Positions 57,340-64,000 of a stretch of 64,000 nt of DNA are shown piece after piece; positions within the stretch are counted from its first letter, which is position 1; the number at the start of each line of letters is the position of its first letter. Made by a program: the position numbers and the translations under genes. Below the pieces are notes generated by a model, which saw only the letters and a program-made list of their open reading frames with translations, was not told the origin of the DNA and ran no database searches. This DNA comes from Siphonodentalium dalli (taxonomy: Eukaryota; Mollusca; Scaphopoda; Gadilida; Siphonodentaliidae): NCBI GenBank assembly GCA_032622095.1, contig CP136066.1, forward strand, positions 147,529,559 through 147,593,558, written 5' to 3'.

Positions 57340-58307
57340 CAGGCCTCAGCTTGCAGGTTGAGAATAGGGAGAAGTGACTTCTCCCTCTGGCAGAAATAGG
57401 GAGAAGTGATAGAAAAATAGGGAGAAGTGAGAGACTGGAGAATAATTTCATCTGATAATTTATTTAATATGAGGTTAAACAAACGAAAAAAACATTATCA
57501 TGGAAAAAATTCTAATTTTTCATTTAAATGTAATATAGATTGTTTGTTGCATTTGGTTTGCATATATATGCCACAATTAACGGCCTTGAGTCTTGACATC
57601 GACTACCGAGTGTCTCTAAAATCACTGAATCATTGGGAATAAAATTACGATTTTCCGGTTATGGATCACGTTTTATTTCGAACAAGGCAATACAACGATT
57701 AAAACTTTATTTGCACACTATAAAATGGTGCTCTCGGATAATTTTGTCGTCAAATATATTCAGTAACATCAGGTAACATCGGATAATTTAAAGGGAGTAC
57801 GGATTCAATAGAATTATTTGAGGTCCGTTCGATTAGCATTCTGTTATTGCGTAAAAACACGGAATACCACAAAGACGGAAACGGAACTAAAACAAACAAA
57901 ATGTTTAAATCGGCAATATAATAATAATTTGAGTCGGCGGTTTTAAAGCAGTCAGTCGGGACGAGCAGAAACCAACACTTTATTAAGTATGACCAAAACG
58001 GAAGGCTTCTTTGTTTGATATATTATAATCCTTGTCTCGACATTGAAGATCGCATTTACTTACTCAGCGCTGTTAAACGAAAGGAGTCGACCTTGTGTCA
58101 ACATTTTGTCACTGTTTGACTCGCAGGCGATATATTCATAATTGATTTGTAACACTATAGCATGCATGGCTTATCGCTTACTACAGCCGTAGGATAATTT
58201 TGGGAAAATCGGAGGGCGACTTCACTTCTCCCTGGCGCGACACTAAGGCGACTTCGAGGCGTCGATGGGGACTATTTCGCCCTACTCGCCTGGTAAGCTG
58301 AGGCCTG
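57340..58307. mobile_element. hAT-type non-autonomous element with perfect 8-bp target duplication
   Basis: CAGGCCTCAGCTT and AAGCTGAGGCCTG are terminal inverted repeats. GTTGTCGC is exactly repeated at 57332-57339 and 58308-58315. 968 bp; repeated GGGAGAAGTGA near the left end; no transposase frame. It lies in the last intron of glycogen phosphorylase. Confidence 0.88.
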
Positions 58308-58424
58308 GTTGTCGCGAGACAAATATCTGACAAGAACATGTATAATTATTACTGTGTTATCTGGGGCAGACAGTGATGATTCCATTTTCCCTTGTGGTGA
58401 TCCAGTTTTATGTAATGAATGGAG

Positions 58425-58855
58425 CTAGCCTGAATTTAGTGCGCCTGCCATTTGCAGAATGAGGTCACCAGAGGGTGAATTTAGTGATGCTATCCCGCAT
58501 AGCGGGCTAGCATCACTAAATTCACCCTCTGGGGACCTCATTCTTCATGGCCTCATATGCTATGGGAGACATAAGACTCAGATTGAAGTTCCCAAATGGT
58601 GAATATTGTGATGTACACACATTGGGAACCTCGATTATGCAATGTGTCATCTGCCAATTTGGGATATAGAGAAACTAAACTAAAATTTCCATAAAATTTT
58701 ATAATGAAACTTTGCAGAGAAGATGAGGCCTAAGCAGAATGAGGTTCCCAGAGGGTAAATTTAGTGATGCTAGCCTGCTATGCGGGATAGCATCACTAAA
58801 TTCACCCTCTGGGGACCTCATTCTGCAAATGACAGGCATGCTAAACTCAGACTTG
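58425..58855. mobile_element. hAT-type palindromic MITE, family H4, two separated hairpins
   Basis: CTAGCCTGAATTTAG and CTAAACTCAGACTTG ends, with GAATGGAG exactly duplicated at 58417-58424 and 58856-58863. Two ~90-bp palindromes (about 58456-58545 and 58737-58826) flank a unique spacer. It sits 174 bp from a glycogen phosphorylase exon. Confidence 0.88.
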
Positions 58856-59029
58856 GAATGGAGATTGTGAGAGAGGTACAGGGGGAGCCAACTTTGCCCA
58901 TCAATAGCACACCTGACTTCAAATTGTAACATGCAACAGTGAATAGAGCACCTCCCATTTTGAAAATGGAAAGACTGGTTCCCATCAGCTTTACAATCTC
59001 AGACTAGAAACTCTGAATATGACACAAAC

Positions 59030-59096
59030 CTTGAATGTTTCTGATACTCTGTCTTGGGCAGCAATGTAGCTTTCAAAGTCAGCTTGCAGCATGAAT
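59030..59096 (-). CDS. PYG: Glycogen phosphorylase, internal exon
   Basis: 67 bp bounded by a TTCTCATAG acceptor and an AAG|GTTTGT donor on the minus strand. With the AG carried from the 61581 exon it reads R-FMLQADFESYIAAQDRVSET-FK, matching the helix just before the last exon in animal glycogen phosphorylases (FxVxADYExYxxxQxxVxxxYK). Phase 2 in, phase 0 out, consistent with both neighbours. The intron to the last exon is 4.3 kb and filled with transposons, including two with perfect 8-bp duplications. Confidence 0.92.
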
Positions 59097-59460
59097 CTAT
59101 GAGAAAATAAAATTTTATAGTGTCAGTGGAATAAAAAAAATAAGAATACAAATATTTGCCAGCAATGTAAGACGGTGATAGGTGACGGACGAACTACACT
59201 TTAAACTAGAATGCTCCAAATTCACATATTTAAGATGAAAATATTTACCAGAAACTTACCGCACAGAACCTACTGTCATAAATTTAGTGAAACTACTCAT
59301 GAGTACCGACCCAAATGTATTAAAGCAAAGAAAGAAATTTGCCATTTTTGTAAAGTTGGGTTGTAAGATTATTGATAGGAACTACCTAAGTAACTCAACA
59401 GCAGCAATTTTACTGAGTACGAAGATGACGGAGGTAACAGATATTACAACAATATATAAC

Positions 59461-59800
59461 AATGATAATGATGACTGATGATGACAAAGATGATCGTGAT
59501 GATGATAATGAAACTACTATTTAATAATGATGAGGACAATGATGATGGTTATGGTACGTGATGATTATAAGTTATGATGATGATGATAATTATGATGATT
59601 ATGAATATGATGGTGATGATGCTGAGTGTGAAGATAATACGATGGTAATGACAACAACGGCAGATGATGTTGACGATGATGTTGACGATGATGACAACGA
59701 CGATGATGATGAGGATGATGATATTGAGGATGACGATAATTGAGATGGTGGTAACAACAAGAATGTTCCGGATGACGAAAAAGTGATGATGACGATGACA
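59461..59800. repeat. GAT/GAC trinucleotide-rich tract
   Basis: Long run of GATGATGAT and GACGATGAT triplets. It yields Asp-rich or His-rich open frames on both strands, which I regard as artefacts. Confidence 0.85.
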
Positions 59801-60055
59801 ATATTAGAATATGAGCACTTCTCTGCTATAAGAAAATGGCACGCTGAACATTAGTGGCCCCTTTTTGTAAATAATGCATATATGTTACCTATATCACTCT
59901 GTATTCTGCTGTATTCACCATTTAATTGTGGCGTTGAGTTAATAAACATTCATTCATTAAGAAGTTTATGTGGGATATTAATAAACCAACAGGAGAATTA
60001 AGAAAGATTATAAGTGTTGTTTGGACAACAAAGGAAATAGCACCTAAAACAATAA
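59801..60055. other. No supported gene
   Basis: Intronic spacer ending a short AATAATACAG lead to the next MITE. Confidence 0.4.
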
Positions 60056-60057
60056 TA

Positions 60058-60209
60058 CAGTAATGCCATAAATAATTGACTCCTTAACCACAGCAGAATT
60101 ATGGGTAACTTTTCACGATTTAGTCGGAAATATGGCTTGTTGCCATTTATCGGAAAGCTCTCACATAATTCTGATGTGGTTAAGGAGTCGATTATTTAGG
60201 GCATTACTG
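60058..60209. mobile_element. Tc1/mariner-type MITE, complete
   Basis: CAGTAATGCC...GGCATTACTG ends flanked by TA on both sides (60056-60057 and 60210-60211). 152 bp. Inner arms CTCCTTAACCACA / TGTGGTTAAGGAG also pair. Relatives at 12265 and 48150. Confidence 0.82.
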
Positions 60210-60570
60210 TACAATAGATATAGCAAGTTTCACAAATATACTAGTAAATAAAACAGCTGGCATGTTGATGGATGTAAAATGTAGTTCATGCCTTCACATG
60301 ACACATGTGTCACAGGGTGCCAGGTCAATTAGCCAAAGAGATCACCCATGCACTTTTCGGCTAATTCATGATTCACTTTAATACTATTTTATTGTTGTTT
60401 GATAATCGGGTCATGCATTCACAACCGACTGGTCATGTGAAATTGGGGTATTTGTCCTCAGGTGTTTTTGGGCCTAAAAAGGATTTTCCAAAACAAGTGC
60501 ACACCTTAGGATATAACCGTAGTTTTGTAGACATGATTAGCTCTACTCACTGACCGTGTTTGACAACACG

Positions 60571-60914
60571 TTAACCCTTTACCCAACATAGGTCGCCTCG
60601 CATATATAAGAGAATGCATTGGCTTAACACATTAAAAATTATAAAATTGTTAAAGAATGTAAGAAAAAATGGTAAAAAAAGATTTTTTTTAGGCCAATGC
60701 ATTCTCTTATATATGCGAGGCGACCTATGGTCGACTCGCATATATAAGAGAATGCATTGGCACAGGGCATAACTGTAACTATCACAATGTGGTCAAGGAG
60801 CCGGTTCCAATGATATCCATATTTGTATGGTTTTATTGAGACAGACCGAAGATATTTTAGGCTGTTGAAGCTTTATTTGGCCGGTTTTGGCCGGTTTGTT
60901 GGGTAAAGGGTTAA
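60571..60914. mobile_element. piggyBac-like hairpin MITE, family P1, second copy
   Basis: TTAACCCTTTACCCAACA to TTGGGTAAAGGGTTAA, opposite orientation to 14482-14882, and lacking part of its left hairpin. The hairpin at 60693-60761 is intact. Confidence 0.78.
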
Positions 60915-61447
60915 GCGACATCTCCCCTTCACACAGGCACTAGTTTATAGTACAAAACAGTTCTCATTTCTAATTACGCATTCCTAACATTATAAGTTAT
61001 TGTGGTGTATTGAATGTAACATGGTGTGATATTGATGTCTTGGATTTATGTTCAACCGAGTCATGGAGCGATGAGGTTGAATGTTCACAGGATCCAGACA
61101 GTCAATGTCACACCATGTTACCGTCAATCAAACAAAATAACGTAAATATGTTCTGCCGACAGTCTGACATTTGTTTGTAAAGAATTGTCTGCAGATAATG
61201 GTCAAATTCTCCTGTCGGCCTCTACATAACTTGTTCAATGTAGATGTCATCATGAAAAAGCAGTCTGGTGAGAAATGATGGAACAGTTGTCTTGGTTTCC
61301 ATTATGTTTACAGCTATATAAACATGGGATATATTGGACAGCTCTCTGACCAATCAAAGACGTTGTTCTTACTGGAGGCAGATTATTGATGATTATGTTG
61401 TGACATTCAAAGAGAAGAGAATATATTTAATAAAATGGCAGTTTTAA
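60915..61447. other. No supported gene
   Basis: Intronic spacer, about 530 bp, nothing defensible. Confidence 0.45.
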
Positions 61448-61580
61448 CTGACCTGTCATGATACATGAGTATGTTTTGACTGACCTGTCATGATACATGA
61501 GTATGTTTTGACTGACCTGTCATGATACATGAGTATGTGTTGAATGACCTATCATGATACACGAGTATGTTTTGACTAAC
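61448..61580 (-). repeat. 32-bp minisatellite that repeats a splice donor
   Basis: On the minus strand each unit contains ACTCATGTATCATGACAG|GTCAGT, copying the end of the 61581-61715 exon and its 5' splice site. Unit starts at 61448, 61480, 61512, 61544 and 61576 (the last is the real junction). Four decoy donors result. Confidence 0.9.
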
Positions 61581-61715
61581 CTGTCGTGATACATGAGTAT
61601 ATCGTAGAGTTCCTTGAACATGTTGGGATCCTCAGGAGAGAAGTAGCCAGAATTGATTTGTTCCAAACATGTCCTCAGATCTTCATTCTTGTCATAGAAT
61701 TCTCTCGGGTTATAT
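61581..61715 (-). CDS. PYG: Glycogen phosphorylase, internal exon
   Basis: 135 bp with an ATTTCAG acceptor and a CAG|GTTAGT donor (minus strand). It encodes YNPREFYDKNEDLRTCLEQI then NSGYFSPEDPNMFKELYDIL and MYHD-R, matching the family block GYNxxEYYxxxPELRxxxxQ ... GFFSPxxPxxFxxIxxxLxxHDR. It starts after one carried base and ends phase 2, fitting the 59030 exon. The pyridoxal-phosphate lysine and most of the catalytic domain are encoded upstream, beyond the right window edge. The donor junction is tandemly multiplied in the adjacent intron. Confidence 0.93.
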
Positions 61716-62204
61716 CTGAAATGAAAGTGTCAATGTAGCTCAACATGGAGAGGGAATAATTTAGAAAATGTTAGGCAATGCTGTTAATGGAAGGATTAAA
61801 GGGGAACTGTATACTAAATCCGGCCATTTATGGGACCATCTCCTATTATACTCAACAGAATATATGCAACAAATAAATGAATTTGAGCCATGGATGAGTG
61901 CAAAATACTCTCACGTGCCCTATGAACGCTGTAAACAACATTTTTTTGTTTTCCCTTTAAAAATAAGCAAAGTTAAACAAGATGGTCACTGAAGTCCATG
62001 TTTTTTTAATGAAATTCAGAAAACTTTGATAGCTCCAATTATTATAATTGTGAATATTATGACAAGTGTCACGCAAAATGTAAAACAGTGTTACAATCAT
62101 GGTTGAATTTCCAACATCATGGCGCAAATAGAAATTTCAGTACATTATGATTTGACAACAAAAAAGTTGTTTGAATAGAGGCAATATAGCACTAAAGGTA
62201 AGCA
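61716..62204. other. Intronic; left end of a K2-like TTAA element
   Basis: TTAAAGGGGAACTGTATACT at 61796 has the start of the K2 TTAAAGGGnnACTGTAC family; I cannot find its right end. Otherwise nothing defensible. Confidence 0.4.
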
Positions 62205-62612
62205 CGGATATAACATTTTCAATAGAAAATACATATTCCCTAATAAGATACTTACACACTGAACTACATGTTATATTCATTTTTATTCACAAAGAGAGGA
62301 TCTATGAGATCCGTTTAAAATTTATTATTTTGGTACGAAATAGCTTAAGTACCTTTTTGAATAATTATTATGACGTAGCAGGTCACAGGTCACGTGTCCA
62401 CTAGCAGTAATATAAGCGAGAGGACACACAGGTAACGTTCTCTTTTCATCCTCTTACAAGATTCGAGGGGTGTGACCGAGCAGCGGGGAGGGGAAATCCC
62501 AATTTGGGAGGGCCATGTGAGTTCAGTGTGTAAGTATCTTATTAGGGAATATGTATTTTCTATTGAAAATGTTATATTCCCGTCAAAGATACGTTACACA
62601 CTGAACTACATG
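62205..62612. repeat. Inverted repeat with 64-bp near-perfect arms
   Basis: GATATAACATTTTCAATAGA...ACACACTGAACTACATG (62207-62270) pairs with its complement at 62517-62578. A shorter direct copy of TTACACACTGAACTACATGT follows at 62590. The core includes a GC-richer stretch (62400-62520). Confidence 0.75.
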
Positions 62613-63740
62613 TTAGAATCAACTCATAGGAGGAGGCTGCGAGGAATGAGATACTATTGTATTATGGTTAAGAGCAATTCTTTTGAACCTGCTGAGTAGC
62701 AACAAATGAATCCAAAAGGTACCGATTCGCAGATTTGATTTATGATACACGGTAAAGTGGAGAAAGTAGATGAATGAGCCCAATGGCTGAATCTTAGCCC
62801 CCCCCCTTTTTTATTCCTGAAGTCAGGTAAACCAGTAATTTTGAAAACTCATTAGGTAGAAATCGCCCAAAGGTCATATGCATGTACATGCAGGTGCCGC
62901 CTCCTCCATGGAGCAAGCTGGTCATATGCAGAAAGCATAGACCACTCTGATCCATGCTTGTGACTGAACGAACCAAGATATCCCGACGTTTCGACACCAG
63001 AGGAAGGAAATCTATTGCTACCTGAATAGACAATCTGGATGTAAAATGAGGAAGAGGTGAATGTAAATACGATTAGAAACAGACCAAACCTCATTTCAGG
63101 CGAAGAAACCCAGATTTCAATAGCTGCATAACCATGATTGTGAGTTTTGCGACATACTGTCAGTAAAGGTGCAAACCCAATTTTGTTAACAACCGGTCAA
63201 GGCTCAAAATAATTATTTTGTAACTGACTGTCAAAATGACAGTAGTTAAATGTCCAATCGACGTATTAGTAGTCAATGAGGCTTCACAGTGTAGTGAGCG
63301 TCCAATTGCTACCCAGCAAAACCGATGTTATTGTTTTCAAAAGTGCCAAAACTTTACTTCGAGTAAGAAATACACCGGAGATAAACCATCTCCATCGGAC
63401 AATGACATGACCAGCATTTACTATGAGCCGTGAAACTGGTTGGAAAAAAAAAACCCTTAGCGTGATAGTAGTTTGAAATTCCTAAAATGTTTTCTGGTAT
63501 CGAAACAATCGAGAAGAAAATAAGTCCGGAGAGTCCCGAGTTGTAAACTGCCTCCACAGCCTGTCGATTCAATCGAGTGTATTCAGTTACCTTGAAGGAA
63601 AGGGACACTTGGAGGCCTGAATGTAATATATTAGAAAATGTTTGGAAGGAGGAAGCCCATCGAGATGGAACAACTTCAAACGGTCGGAAAGGATGAACAG
63701 GCTGTGGAGGATGAAGGTCTAAAAACAACCAGAATGTTGA
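62613..63740. other. No firmly supported gene
   Basis: Intronic or intergenic. A minus-strand frame at 62852-63094 begins with a hydrophobic, signal-like MRFGLFLIVFTFTSSSF but has no conserved partner. The 130-codon frame at 63354-63746 lacks motifs. Confidence 0.35.
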
Positions 63741-63765
63741 TAACAAGAAGAAAGTGTCTTCTTGT

Positions 63766-63975
63766 TATTCACTGATTGTTCTTAACAGACGAAGGGCCCG
63801 GGTCCATGAGCTGTTCGTGTTTCCAGCCCACCGTAGCCACTAAGGTGAAGGCATAATCTCGTTCGACAGTTGGACGAGAGATGTCATGGTACGGAAGACC
63901 AGTCACATGTGCGTATGGTCTGACGGCTGTCTGTCTATCATACAGCGAGGACCCGGACCCTAGTTCCTCCCCGTG
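63766..63975 (-). CDS. Candidate exon at the right edge, unrecognised
   Basis: About 70 open codons on the minus strand in a segment of raised GC content, reading SSLYDRQTAVRPYAHVTGLP then YHDISRPTVERDYAFTLVAT and VGWKHEQLMDPGPSS. The composition is protein-like, but the acceptor is weak and a GTTAAG donor is only fair. The plus strand has a strong acceptor (TTCTTAACAG at 63785) pointing into the same segment, so the coding strand is not settled. It does not match glycogen phosphorylase. Confidence 0.25.
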
Positions 63976-64000
63976 GGCAGAGACTCATCTGTCGCCAACG

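Noticed and set aside
59558-59801. Asp-rich (plus) and His-rich (minus) open frames
   Set aside because: Both come from a GAT/GAC trinucleotide tract.
63354-63746. 130-codon minus-strand frame near the right edge
   Set aside because: No motif or splice sites; does not join to glycogen phosphorylase in sequence or phase.

Overview
The window looks like animal nuclear DNA, AT-rich, intron-bearing and dominated by repeats. Spliced exons with GT-AG borders, a metazoan-type glycogen phosphorylase, ankyrin-repeat exons, a Ty3/gypsy retroelement, non-autonomous Helitrons with internal tandem repeats, and many TTAA-flanked and hAT-type MITEs point to a marine invertebrate. A mollusc or other lophotrochozoan is my best guess; the species cannot be read from the sequence. 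There are no bacterial features, CRISPR arrays or operons.

Layout. 1-4261 is the 3' half of a Ty3/gypsy-like LTR retrotransposon: an integrase ending in a PHD finger, then a second ORF with a C2H2-like finger, a basic RD/RS-rich linker and a TatD-family metallonuclease domain with all expected metal ligands, then a polypurine tract and the 3' LTR. 5340-10782 holds six non-autonomous Helitron-like elements, some abutting head to tail, one carrying a nested hAT-type MITE. 12504-12944 and 29107-29544 (both minus) are paralogous ankyrin-repeat first exons ending at the same intron position and phase. The 16 kb between them contains MITEs, a Helitron-derived higher-order tandem array (17349-20318) and a LINE fragment. 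33738-38597 is a 4.86 kb element with long inverted repeats made of TTAGCGTTT-like units; intact paralogous sites elsewhere in the window give its insertion point exactly. It may carry a small spliced gene. 42-47 kb contains foldback elements built from short self-complementary units. 54596-61715 (minus) carries the last three coding exons of glycogen phosphorylase, with introns packed with transposons. One of its splice donors has been copied repeatedly into the adjacent intron as a 32-bp minisatellite.

How it fits together. Only two host loci are supported: the ankyrin pair and glycogen phosphorylase, both on the minus strand. The rest is mobile-element sediment, informative because many copies keep perfect target-site duplications, show nested insertions with intact empty-site paralogues, and share an architecture of palindromic subterminal arrays. 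The most novel points are the TatD ORF in an env-like position of an LTR element, the 4.86 kb element without target-site duplication, and the multiplied 5' splice site in glycogen phosphorylase.
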